Shown in pieces: positions 37,053-45,945 of a stretch of DNA of 64,000 nt. The notes beneath the pieces are model-generated. The model was not told the origin of the DNA. It made no database searches and saw only the letters and a list, made by a program, of their open reading frames with translations. Position 1 is the first letter of the stretch, and every line of letters starts with the position of its first letter. The translations under genes were made by a program, and so were the position numbers. The stretch spans positions 2,170,001 to 2,234,000 of the forward strand of contig CP053688.1 in NCBI GenBank assembly GCA_013200995.1, read 5' to 3'. Source of the stretch: Arthrobacter citreus (GTDB taxonomy: Bacteria; Bacillota; Bacilli; Bacillales; Bacillaceae_G).

Positions 37053-37562
37053 TCACTGTTTGTCTTTTTCTAGCTCAGTATTGATTGGTTTTTCTCTATT
37101 CTCGATAACTGATAAAACAGCTCCTTCAATTTCTTCATAGCATGTGCATCTACAAATATTGGAAGATAGCCATTCTTTCATCATTTCATAAGATGGATGT
37201 GGATGTTTTAATAAAAGTGAATGACAATTCATGATGAATCCAGGAGTACAATACCCACATTGAAACGCAAAATTTTCAACAAAGGCTTTTTGTATAGGTG
37301 AATCTTTTAAGCCTTCAATTGTTGTAATCTTTTGCCCACTTGCCTCGATGGCAAGCATTATACATGATTTATACACAGTATCATTCATAACAACTGAACA
37401 AGCTCCGCAATCTCCATTTAAACAGCCTGGCTTCGCACCAGTAAGACCAAGCTTTGTTCGTAAAACATATAGGAGAGTGTCTACTGGACGAATCTCCACT
37501 TGACGAATTTCATCATTAACATCTAAAGAAACACTTAATTTTTTTATTGGAGACTGGTCCAT
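37053..37562 (-). CDS. Xanthine-dehydrogenase-type 2Fe-2S subunit (PucE/CoxS-like)
   Basis: 169 residues that carry two [2Fe-2S] clusters for electron transfer in a molybdenum hydroxylase. The N-terminal ferredoxin-like domain has Cys47, Cys52, Cys55 (CLNGDCGAC) and Cys67. The C-terminal helical domain has Cys102 and Cys105 (CGYC) and Cys137 and Cys139 (CRC). The usual CRCTGY is CRCTCY here, which adds a cysteine at 141. Its start codon shares a base with the stop of the FAD-subunit gene, so translation is coupled. Last gene of the three-gene operon. Confidence 0.93.
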   Translation of the reverse strand: MDQSPIKKLSVSLDVNDEIRQVEIRPVDTLLYVLRTKLGLTGAKPGCLNGDCGACSVVMNDTVYKSCIMLAIEASGQKITTIEGLKDSPIQKAFVENFAFQCGYCTPGFIMNCHSLLLKHPHPSYEMMKEWLSSNICRCTCYEEIEGAVLSVIENREKPINTELEKDKQ

Positions 37563-38407
37563 TACCTTCCCTCCATTTCTAAAATGATTTCTTCTAAAGT
37601 GTTTCTTAATACAAATAATCTGTACTCTTTTGAACCTTCCACATCATCAAGTACTTCACCAGGAATGAATTGAATTGCCTTTTGTATTCTTTCTTCTACA
37701 CTCAAGTTAGTGTTATTTAGCTCGACTTCCATTTGCTTTGAACGAAATGGAAACGGACATATTCCACTAAATGCAAAACGTAATTGTTGTTCTGATTTTA
37801 TAGAAGCGATCGTTAGTAATGGATAACCCGTATCCCATTGCTGACGTTTTTTTATGCTTATAAATGGTAGATTAATATAAAACTTATCTGTTAAAAGTTG
37901 GATTAGAAGTTGTCCGTCTTGGAGCTGAAGGTTTTGATTGAAGATTTGTTCGATTGGAAAAGCCTCTATCCCATTATATCCTGCTATAACTACTTGGCTT
38001 TCACAAAGCAAAAATGGTAATACCGCTTCCCGATAAAAGATTTGACCACATAAATTTCCACCTAATGTTATTTTATTTCTTGCAGTGCGGTCAGCTATTC
38101 CCATGGACGCTTTAGAGAGTAATGGAAAGAGGTTTTTTTCTTCAATATCTGTAAGTGAAAGCGCAGCACCTGATACTAAATATTCCTCGTTAAACTCAAA
38201 TATTTGACACTCATTTAGTTCTTTAATATCGATAAGCGCATCTGTTTCGACTAAATTTAAACGACCAAGTGTAATGATTTCCGTACCACCTGCATAATAA
38301 ATTGGCCTTCTATTTTTAGACTTTAAAAAATAAAAAAGTTCCAATGCTTCTTTAATGTTCATTGGTTTATAGTATTCTATATTAGAAGATAACAAACTAT
38401 ATCCCAC
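37562..38407 (-). CDS. Xanthine-dehydrogenase-type FAD-binding subunit (PucC/CoxM-like)
   Basis: 281 residues. The FAD-binding motif YYAGGTEIITLGRL near residue 38 and the second motif TLGGNLCGQI near residue 113 are as in the medium subunit of molybdenum hydroxylases (PF00941), with the CO-dehydrogenase flavoprotein C-terminal domain after them. It overlaps the large-subunit gene by 11 bp and abuts the iron-sulfur gene. It passes electrons from the iron-sulfur clusters to NAD or another acceptor. Confidence 0.93.
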   Translation of the reverse strand: MGYSLLSSNIEYYKPMNIKEALELFYFLKSKNRRPIYYAGGTEIITLGRLNLVETDALIDIKELNECQIFEFNEEYLVSGAALSLTDIEEKNLFPLLSKASMGIADRTARNKITLGGNLCGQIFYREAVLPFLLCESQVVIAGYNGIEAFPIEQIFNQNLQLQDGQLLIQLLTDKFYINLPFISIKKRQQWDTGYPLLTIASIKSEQQLRFAFSGICPFPFRSKQMEVELNNTNLSVEERIQKAIQFIPGEVLDDVEGSKEYRLFVLRNTLEEIILEMEGR

Positions 38408-40715
38408 CTTCTTTTACTTTCCATAATAGTTCTGGGATAATTGGTAAATTATTGATATTTGCCGAAAGTGCGGTAGAAAGACTGTTTCCAAGAGCAGCCG
38501 GCATTCCTAGTAAACCATGCTCCCCTACTCCTCTTGCACCAAATACTGCATCAACTTGAGGTGTTTCAACAAACTCAACTTCATATTTGGGGTGTTCTCC
38601 AAATCGAATTGGTCGATAAGTTCGTAACTGCGGATTAAGTACTTTACCTTGCTTATCAAATGTAAAAGTTTCCCTTCCAGCAAAGGATAATCCCATACTC
38701 ATTGCACCTTTAACTTGCCCTGTTGCAGTTTTAATGTTTAATACTTTTCCGATATCAATAACAGAAACAGCCTTAATAATTCGATAAACATATTGTTTTG
38801 TATCAATTTCAATTTCTACACCATGAGCACAAACCGTCCATTCAGGACCTGGTTTCCCAGCCCCGGTTTCTCTATTTATACGTGTTAAGCCAGTTAAAAT
38901 ATAGTGGCCTCTACCAATTATTTGTCCACCAATTGAATTTCCATTTGGAAATGTGTATCCGTAGGCAATTTTTTCAATTGAGATATTTGTATCTGGATTA
39001 CTTCTTAAAAACACTTTTCCATAGCCAACTTCTAAATCATCTACAGGAGCACGCAATATAAAAGAAGCTAAATCTTTTAATTGTTTCATTAAATCCTCGG
39101 CGGCTGCTAATAATGCTCTTCCTGCCATGAAAGTCCCTCGACTTGCAACTGTTTTCCAATGTTCGGGTGTATTTAACGTATTGATATTCATTTGAACATG
39201 TATGTCGTCTATGTCCATTTTAAGAATCTCTGCTAACATTTGAGCAAGAATTGTTTTTGTACCTTGACCTAGTTCTACTACACCAGAAATTAAATTAATG
39301 CTCCCGTCAGCATTATAGCTCAATACTACACCTGAACTTGCGTTTGGTGTAATAGTAGAAGTTTTCCAAGAACAACTAATTCCTTTTACTCTTAATTTAT
39401 GATTGCCTAAGTCAATAATTTGACCTTCCTGCCAATTGATTAATTCTTTCATTTTTTCAATACATTGAGGTAGATTTCCAACAGTGCTAGAATTTAAGAG
39501 CACTTGAGTAGGCGTTGTATCACCTGGCTTAATAGCGTTTCTTTCTCGTAGACCGATAGGATCCATATTTAGTTTTTTAGCAAGAATATCCATTGCTCTT
39601 TCGAATGCAAAATGTACTTCTGAATGACTAAACCCTCTAAAAGGTGCCGGATATGGATGATTCGTATACATACATAAAGAATCGCACCAAATATTTTCGA
39701 TATTGTAAGGTCCAGTGCAGTCAACTGCCCCTGCCCTAGTTAAATCGATTGATTTATCTGCATAAGCTCCGCCATCCCATAAATATTGAATTTCTGCAAC
39801 TTTTAGCATTCCATCTTTTGTACATCCTAGTTTTACATTCGCTTCAAGTCCAATATGTCCAGGTGATGAAAGCATATCATTTTCACGAGTATTATATATT
39901 TTTACTACTCTACCATTTACAGCCCGTGAAGCAATATAGGCTAAAAGCTCTAACTGTATTGCTCCTTTTCCACCATAACCTCCACCTACAAATGGGGTAT
40001 TTACAATAACTTTTCCAGGTTTAATCTTGAAGTAATCTCCAATTAAGGCCTTAACCATAAATGGTGATTGTGAAGATGTAGTAATCTCAATAGTTCCATC
40101 ATGATGGATTTGAGCAAACGAACATCTTGTCTCCATTGCAGAATGGTCTGATGGTCTAAATGCAAAATTCTCATCAACCATTACTTCACTCTCTCTCCAG
40201 CCTTTGTTAAAATCACCTTTACGAATTTTAATTCTAGTGGCTATATTAGTACCAGGCTCTGGATAAACTCCTTCAGTAACTTCATATTCTCCTAGATTTG
40301 GGTGTATAAGTGGTCCATCTTGTTTAAGTGCTTCTGAGGGTGAATTTACTACTGGGAGTAATTCATATTGTACATTTACTAAATTTGCAGCTTGATCCGC
40401 TATATATTGGGTGTCCGCTATTACAATTGCAACTACTTCTCCAAAAAATCGAACACGATCAAATGCAATTGGATATCGATCCAGTATTCCTTCTCCTACT
40501 AAAGGTAGATTCTCACCAAATACTATTTTTCTTACACCTTGTACTTTTAGGGCGTCGGTAGCATCTATACTTTTAATCATCGCATGTGCGTATGGACTTG
40601 TTACTAATTGCCCATGAAGCATATCACTTGTCTCAAAGTCGTCTGTATATTTAGCATAGCCTGTAACTTTTTCGAAGGACTCTTTTCGGGGGATTCCTTT
40701 TCCAATTATATGCAT
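38397..40715 (-). CDS. Xanthine-dehydrogenase-type molybdopterin subunit (PucD/CoxL-like)
   Basis: 772 residues; the catalytic subunit of a three-subunit molybdenum hydroxylase. Domains: the a/b hammerhead (GYAKYTDDFE onward) and the molybdenum-cofactor domain with GGGYGGKG, PAPFRGFSHSEVHFAFE and GTKTILAQMLAE. The catalytic glutamate is in GARGVGEHG near the C-terminus (about residue 732). The family includes xanthine, nicotinate, aldehyde and CO dehydrogenases. Gene order (large, FAD, FeS) and the absence of the CO-dehydrogenase signature favour a purine or N-heterocycle substrate, but that is inference. No XdhC/PucA-type cofactor-insertion gene is nearby, so maturation must be supplied elsewhere. 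Confidence 0.93.
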   Translation of the reverse strand: MHIIGKGIPRKESFEKVTGYAKYTDDFETSDMLHGQLVTSPYAHAMIKSIDATDALKVQGVRKIVFGENLPLVGEGILDRYPIAFDRVRFFGEVVAIVIADTQYIADQAANLVNVQYELLPVVNSPSEALKQDGPLIHPNLGEYEVTEGVYPEPGTNIATRIKIRKGDFNKGWRESEVMVDENFAFRPSDHSAMETRCSFAQIHHDGTIEITTSSQSPFMVKALIGDYFKIKPGKVIVNTPFVGGGYGGKGAIQLELLAYIASRAVNGRVVKIYNTRENDMLSSPGHIGLEANVKLGCTKDGMLKVAEIQYLWDGGAYADKSIDLTRAGAVDCTGPYNIENIWCDSLCMYTNHPYPAPFRGFSHSEVHFAFERAMDILAKKLNMDPIGLRERNAIKPGDTTPTQVLLNSSTVGNLPQCIEKMKELINWQEGQIIDLGNHKLRVKGISCSWKTSTITPNASSGVVLSYNADGSINLISGVVELGQGTKTILAQMLAEILKMDIDDIHVQMNINTLNTPEHWKTVASRGTFMAGRALLAAAEDLMKQLKDLASFILRAPVDDLEVGYGKVFLRSNPDTNISIEKIAYGYTFPNGNSIGGQIIGRGHYILTGLTRINRETGAGKPGPEWTVCAHGVEIEIDTKQYVYRIIKAVSVIDIGKVLNIKTATGQVKGAMSMGLSFAGRETFTFDKQGKVLNPQLRTYRPIRFGEHPKYEVEFVETPQVDAVFGARGVGEHGLLGMPAALGNSLSTALSANINNLPIIPELLWKVKEGGI

Positions 40716-41117
40716 GATGTTTTCTCAACCCCTTTCAAAAAAAAGCATTTCATATTTTAATTAAACCTTTTTTATTCCTACTATTATTTAAAATATAATT
40801 GGTAACTAATTTATTTCTATAAAACTTATAGTTAAGTTACAGAATAGTCCAATCTATATTTTTGTAGACTTGTTACACGAAAAAAACACATGATAAATTT
40901 CTATCATTTTGAGATTCTCTAAAAAATTTATGAAACAAACACGAAAAAAATGCCCAGATTGGCGAAGTAGCCATCATATATAACGATTCAAAAAATTGAA
41001 CAAGTATGAATCACTAACGAAGTATTTGGTAAATCCATCTTTCATTTCCATACATATCCAATTTACTTACGGGAATAATACTTATATTCTTAGCGGAGTT
41101 TTAAGGAGTTGATTTAG
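40716..41117. other. Divergent intergenic region between the molybdenum hydroxylase and ger operon 3
   Basis: About 400 bp, AT-rich, holding two divergent promoters. The stretch near 40951 (cagattggcgaagtagcc) faintly recalls the duplicated element at 44704/50681. No gene seen. Confidence 0.35.
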
Positions 41118-42500
41118 ATGGAAGTAAACGAAATAACCTCCATGCTTGAAGAAGTACAATGCGCCTTTCAATCTAGTTCAGATTTTAAATATAAAAAGTA
41201 TTCAATCGAGGAAGTAACTCTACATTTATGTTATTTAGACACTTTGATCGATTCAGAAGTTATTCAAACTCATATACTAGAACGCATTTTTTTAAAAAAT
41301 AATTCAGATCGAATTATAACCACAATTTTAGAAACTGAAGATGCGTGTACACTTGATGAATGTATTCAGTCCATACTTTCTGGTAACGTCATTGTTTTTA
41401 ATAATAATAATAAAAGTAAAGCAAAGTCATATTCTGCACTTTCTGATAATAGCGATCGTTCGATATCAGAATCAATTTCTGAAACAGTAATATTAGGTCC
41501 CCATGACAGTTTTGTAGAGAGTCTTAAAATCAACTCTACTTTAATACGAAAAAGATTACGTACGAAAGAATTAGTCATCAAAAATTTAACAATTGGTAAA
41601 AAATATCCTGTGACGCTTTCTATTTTTTATTTAAACGATATAACTCCAATCTCAATGATTGAAACAATTGAACAGAAAATAAAAAAGCTAGAGACAAGTG
41701 GAAAAGTTGAACCTGTACGAATGATCGAAACTGTACATATTCAAAATATAATTGAAGAATATCCCTCTTCTCCATTTCCACAAGTAATGTACACTGAAAG
41801 ACCTGATCGTACAGTTCGCCATTTATTAGCAGGAAGACCTGCAATTATACTCGATAACGACCCAAGCGCCTTGTTATTTCCTTATGATATTTATGGTTAC
41901 TTTCGTAGTGCAGACGATTATAATTTTAGATGGATTTTTGGAATATTTTTTTATTGTTTAAGAATACTCGCATTTTGGATTGCAGTATCGTTACCTTCAA
42001 TTTATATAGCAGTTACAAATTTTCATTCGAATATCTTACCTACTTCTATTTTTTATACTTTAAAACTATCAATTGAAAATGTACCACTTCCACCTATAGT
42101 CGAAGCTTTTTCAATGATCATTATTTTAGAGTTATTGAAGGAAGCAGCTCTAAGACTTCCAAGCCCTGTTGGTGCAACTATAGGTACTATTGGGGCAATT
42201 GTCATCGGGACGGCTATAGTACAAACAAATTTAATCTCAAATTCTATGGTTGTTGTAATTTCTATTACTGCCGTTTCCTCATTTGCTCTACCATCAAAAG
42301 AAATGTCTATTACCGCAAGAATAATGGGCATACCTCTTTTAATCCTTGCATCCATTTTTGGATTTATTGGTATTAGCCTTGGCATTTTTATGATGTTTGC
42401 TCATCTATCAAAAATCAGAGCGTTTAGTTATCGATATGTAGAGAATCCAGATTTCTCCGAATTTGTATTACTAAAAAATAGGAAGGGAAAAGCAACATGA
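41118..42500 (+). CDS. GerA-family germination receptor subunit A (ger operon 3)
   Basis: 460 residues, shorter than the other A subunits because of a trimmed N-terminus and tail. ATG follows TAAGGAG. It keeps ERPDRTVRHLLAGRPAIILD, but the next motif is DNDPSALLFPYD instead of DGSP, and RSADDYNFRW follows. A run of Asn codons (NNNNKSK) marks a low-complexity loop near residue 95. About five membrane helices complete the protein. The stop overlaps the next start by 4 bp (ATGA). The diverged signature suggests a receptor with a different germinant or partner specificity. Confidence 0.93.
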   Translation: MEVNEITSMLEEVQCAFQSSSDFKYKKYSIEEVTLHLCYLDTLIDSEVIQTHILERIFLKNNSDRIITTILETEDACTLDECIQSILSGNVIVFNNNNKSKAKSYSALSDNSDRSISESISETVILGPHDSFVESLKINSTLIRKRLRTKELVIKNLTIGKKYPVTLSIFYLNDITPISMIETIEQKIKKLETSGKVEPVRMIETVHIQNIIEEYPSSPFPQVMYTERPDRTVRHLLAGRPAIILDNDPSALLFPYDIYGYFRSADDYNFRWIFGIFFYCLRILAFWIAVSLPSIYIAVTNFHSNILPTSIFYTLKLSIENVPLPPIVEAFSMIIILELLKEAALRLPSPVGATIGTIGAIVIGTAIVQTNLISNSMVVVISITAVSSFALPSKEMSITARIMGIPLLILASIFGFIGISLGIFMMFAHLSKIRAFSYRYVENPDFSEFVLLKNRKGKAT

Positions 42501-43570
42501 TCAATAATAAACATCTATTTTATTTAATTATATTTACACAATTCGGAGTTGCCATTACAAACTTACCTAATAAAATTTATAAAATAGCTGGCCATGATGG
42601 TTGGATTTCGACACTTATTGGTGGTTTAATCGTTCAAATTATATTATTTCTTTATTATAGTTTGTATAAAAAATTTCCAAATAAAAGCTTTACAGACTAT
42701 ACAAAAATAATAACGAATCCATTCATTGGGACTTGTATTAATATTTGCTATTTCATCTATTTTTTGTATGTTGTTATCGTGGTATCTATTAGATTTTCTG
42801 ATATTATTAAAATTTGGATTTTTCCAAAAAGCCCTGCTTGGCTTATTCTCATTTTATTTTTATTTACAGCCTATATTGTCGCGAAAAAGGATATCTTAAC
42901 AATCGCTAGAACGTATGTACTTTGCACATTTATTTTTCTGATATTTATTTTATTTCTACTAGCTTCTTATAATAATGTTCATTTTGGAAGAATATTACCT
43001 ATTGGTCAATCTCCAATCAAAAAGATCAGCTCTGGCGCATATTCATCCTTTATTGAAATGTTAGGCTTTGAAATCTTTTTATTTTTACCGCCATTTTTTC
43101 AAGATACAAAAAAGAAATTATTCACTTTATCTTTAGCAAATTTGTTTACAACATTACTGTATACCTTTATTCTTTTCACGTCCTATATCAGATTAAGCAA
43201 TAAGGAAAATAGTTACATCATCGACCCCATACTTTATATATTTAAAACTTTTCAGTCAAAAATGATCGAAGGTCTAGATACATTGTTTTTAACCTTATGG
43301 ATCATTGTAATTTGTGCAACAGTAATTAGCTATATTTTTATTATTAGTGAAGATGTACATAAGCGTCTTTATTTAATAGTAAAAAATAGAAATAGTATAT
43401 TATTTTTCATCATATTAATCATATTTGCTTTTTACCCTTTAGTTTCTTCACTCGTAATCAAAAGAGAAACAATTGCGAATTTTGGCAGTTATTTAGATCC
43501 CATCTTTATTATCATCATTCCATTTCTACTATTCTTAATTAATAAAGTTAGGGGCCTAATAAACTCATGA
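42497..43570 (+). CDS. GerB-family germination receptor subunit B (ger operon 3)
   Basis: 357 residues with about ten membrane helices, spore-germination APC branch. The N-terminus (FYLIIFTQFGVAITNLP) and KIAGHDGWISTLIGG match GerB proteins. It overlaps the A gene by 4 bp and the C gene by 4 bp, so the operon is translationally coupled throughout. It is the probable germinant-binding subunit. Confidence 0.93.
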   Translation: MINNKHLFYLIIFTQFGVAITNLPNKIYKIAGHDGWISTLIGGLIVQIILFLYYSLYKKFPNKSFTDYTKIITNPFIGTCINICYFIYFLYVVIVVSIRFSDIIKIWIFPKSPAWLILILFLFTAYIVAKKDILTIARTYVLCTFIFLIFILFLLASYNNVHFGRILPIGQSPIKKISSGAYSSFIEMLGFEIFLFLPPFFQDTKKKLFTLSLANLFTTLLYTFILFTSYIRLSNKENSYIIDPILYIFKTFQSKMIEGLDTLFLTLWIIVICATVISYIFIISEDVHKRLYLIVKNRNSILFFIILIIFAFYPLVSSLVIKRETIANFGSYLDPIFIIIIPFLLFLINKVRGLINS

Positions 43571-44700
43571 ATAAATTTTTTAAAGTTATTAGTTTATGTT
43601 CCATTCTTTTATTAACCACAGGTTGTTGGGATACTAGAACAATTACTGAAAAGACATTAGTTAATGGGATTAGTTTTGATTTAGATCAAGATCAAAAAAT
43701 TGATGTTAATGCGCTAATACTTGATATTATCGGTAAGGGTGCTGGAGTATTCGATTTCCAGAGTGAAACTGTTGATTCTAAAGGAGTCTCAGTGTCTCAA
43801 GCTTCAATGCATTTACAATCATTTTTACCAGGAGATATAACGACATCAAAAACTAAAATTATATTATTAGGTGAAGAGTTCTCAAAAACAAAAATTACTC
43901 ACATTTTAAGTACTTTTAGACGGAGAACGTTTTCAAATCTGAATGTATCTGTTGCAATAACAAATAAACAGCCCGCAAAAAACGTTTTAAAATTAAAAAC
44001 GGTCGGAACTAAACCTTTATCGGTTATATTGAGTCAAACTATTAAGAATGCTGAATTAACTTCAATCGCTCAAAAAATAGAGCTTTTTAATATTTTTACT
44101 TATACTTCCGAAGAAGGTATAGACTTTACATTACCAGTAGTAGATATAACACCAACCGATCGCGTAGAAGTAACTGGCGCAGGTTTAATGCATAATGGTA
44201 GCTATACTGGGCATTACATTTCTTCTGAACAGTCTCCGCTTCTTCTAATGATGATGGGACATTACGGCTCTATTGGTAATTTTATTACAAAGCTTCCAAA
44301 AAAATATGAACCACCTTACAATATACTTGCTTATAATATTATTCGACCTAAAAATACATTAACAGTTTCGACATCTAAAGATAAAATAGAAGTCGATTTA
44401 AAAGTTAAAGTTAATGTATCTATAGATGGCATTTCTTCAATGAAATTATTAGGCGAGGATGAAATGTGGTCAATTCTTAATAAAGATCTAAATAAAAGGG
44501 TTCAAGAAGTTATTAAAGAAATTCAACTTGCTAATAGTGATGTACTAGGGATTGGTCGCTATTTAAAAGAACATCACCCTGAAAAATGGCGAAAACTTAA
44601 TTGGGAAAAAGAATATCCAACAATTAAAATCAAACCTAAAGTGGTTGTAACCATATTAAATACAGGTACAATTGGTAAAGAAAACCAGTTTGAAGAATAA
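43567..44700 (+). CDS. GerC-family germination receptor lipoprotein subunit C (ger operon 3)
   Basis: 377 residues. The signal peptide ends in the lipobox LTTGC with Cys20, then WDTRTITEKTLVNGISFD, a Ger(x)C hallmark. The C-terminal domain has SDVLGIGRYLKEHHPEKWRK and ends with a strand IKIKPKVVVTILNTGTIG. Last gene of the A-B-C operon; its 3' side is followed by a sequence that is duplicated at 50681 and by a convergent LysR gene. Confidence 0.95.
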   Translation: MNKFFKVISLCSILLLTTGCWDTRTITEKTLVNGISFDLDQDQKIDVNALILDIIGKGAGVFDFQSETVDSKGVSVSQASMHLQSFLPGDITTSKTKIILLGEEFSKTKITHILSTFRRRTFSNLNVSVAITNKQPAKNVLKLKTVGTKPLSVILSQTIKNAELTSIAQKIELFNIFTYTSEEGIDFTLPVVDITPTDRVEVTGAGLMHNGSYTGHYISSEQSPLLLMMMGHYGSIGNFITKLPKKYEPPYNILAYNIIRPKNTLTVSTSKDKIEVDLKVKVNVSIDGISSMKLLGEDEMWSILNKDLNKRVQEVIKEIQLANSDVLGIGRYLKEHHPEKWRKLNWEKEYPTIKIKPKVVVTILNTGTIGKENQFEE

Positions 44701-44703
44701 TAA

Positions 44704-44836
44704 AATAAAGAATACTCACCGATTGGCGAGTCTTTAGGCGAAGACAAAGACGTAGTTGCACTTAAAATTAATTCCTAAAATTGGCAACTACGCCAAGTTT
44801 TCTTCTCTGCTGTCAATTTATACTTTATTAATATTT
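44704..44836. repeat. Duplicated intergenic element, copy A
   Basis: Aligns with copy B at 50681-50811 over its whole length, including aataaag, ctcNNNNNNNNNcgag, ctttaggc, tagttg and cctaaaattgg. Copy A can form an 8-bp stem gtagttgc/gcaactac (44752-44759 with 44793-44800) and a smaller hairpin at 44714-44731. It lies downstream of LysR copy 1 on that gene's strand. It matches no riboswitch that I recognise. Confidence 0.7.
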
Positions 44837-44885
44837 AAAAAAGATAGTGAAGTCAGTTCAAAATCCTGTCTCCACTATCTTTTTT
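44837..44885 (-). terminator. Terminator of LysR copy 1
   Basis: aaaaaagatagtg (44837-44849) pairs with cactatctttttt (44873-44885). The LysR copy 2 terminator is homologous, with compensating stem changes (gatagtg/cactatc here, gatcgtg/cacgatc there). Confidence 0.85.
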
Positions 44886-45783
44886 ATATGGTATTTTTAA
44901 ACTGTTTTTTTAATTTCTCAATAAATTCTCTTGCCAATGGTGATAAACTTTTCGATTGTAAATGAATGAGCCAAAAGTCAACGTAGAACGTATCTTCTTC
45001 CTTTAAGGGAATTATTTTAATATCTCCACTTAAAATCATTGGCCGATTTCGAATCGAAAATTCATGCAAATACAAAATTGCTTGGCTCTCTTTTACTAAC
45101 TCAAAAAGTAAGCTACTTCTATTTGTTTTAAGAACAACATTGTTTGAATTCATTTTTGAAATTTTTTCTAGCGTTTTATAGTCAGAGTTTTTATACATTA
45201 CTATTTTTGCAGTTTTTAATTCACCTGGAGACACAGAATCATAAGTATAAAATGGTGATTTCTTACCGACTGCAATACACATATGTCCTTTATGTAAGTG
45301 CTCATATTCAATGAATCTTTCTTTTTTTAACTCTTCGTTTGTAGCAGGAATAAGTGCAAAATCATAATCTTGATTAAGAAAATTTTGAATAATACTGGCA
45401 GGATTTTCTTCAACAACTTCAAATGTAACTTCATAAGGTTCTTCATTAAACATTACCATTGTTTCTTGAATCATATATGTAAATGTAGGAGCGGTTAGTA
45501 TTTTCAAATGAGTTTCACTTTTATTTTTAATATCAAAAATTTCTTTATTAAGCTCTTTAATTGTGCTCAATAGAGTAATTGCCTTAGAAATAACAATTCT
45601 CCCTTCAAAAGTTGGAGTAACCCCTTGTTTTGATCTGTTAAAAATTTTTATTCCAAGTTCATTTTCTAACTGAGTAATGGACTGGCTCATGCCAGAAGGT
45701 GAGATAAATAATTTTTCAGCAGCCTTCGTAATTGACTTTTCCTTTGCTGCATATACGATATGTTCCATTTGTTCGAAATTCAT
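44884..45783 (-). CDS. LysR-family regulator, tandem copy 1
   Basis: 299 residues. The N-terminal winged HTH (SITKAAEKLFISPSGMSQSI) and linker helix are followed by a diverged LysR effector domain (LKILTAPTFTYMIQETM...). It is about 85% identical by eye to the copy at 50860, and the downstream intergenic sequence and terminator are duplicated too. On the minus strand it lies just downstream of the 1399-residue protease. LysR proteins usually bind near neighbouring promoters, so control of the adjacent proteases is a reasonable hypothesis, not shown. Confidence 0.93.
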   Translation of the reverse strand: MNFEQMEHIVYAAKEKSITKAAEKLFISPSGMSQSITQLENELGIKIFNRSKQGVTPTFEGRIVISKAITLLSTIKELNKEIFDIKNKSETHLKILTAPTFTYMIQETMVMFNEEPYEVTFEVVEENPASIIQNFLNQDYDFALIPATNEELKKERFIEYEHLHKGHMCIAVGKKSPFYTYDSVSPGELKTAKIVMYKNSDYKTLEKISKMNSNNVVLKTNRSSLLFELVKESQAILYLHEFSIRNRPMILSGDIKIIPLKEEDTFYVDFWLIHLQSKSLSPLAREFIEKLKKQFKNTI

Positions 45784-45906
45784 GATTCCCCACTCTCTCT
45801 GTAAGACCAGATATCATTAATTGATTTTAGATTATTTTCAAAATAAATGTATCATTCTTAGTATTATCTTGTTCTATTCTCACATACTTAAGTTTACAAG
45901 AAAATT

Positions 45907-45937
45907 AAAAGAGAAGCCAAATTATTGGCTTCTCTTT
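45907..45937 (-). terminator. Terminator of the 1399-residue S8 protease
   Basis: aaaagagaagccaa (45907-45920) pairs with ttggcttctcttt (45925-45937) around a 4-nt loop. Confidence 0.9.
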
Positions 45938-45945
45938 CTAATATC

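Noticed and set aside
44704..44836. c-di-GMP (GEMM) riboswitch
   Set aside because: The GEMM core blocks (CACGCACAGGGCAAACC, GGGACGCAAAGCC) are absent; only a superficial likeness in short purine runs.
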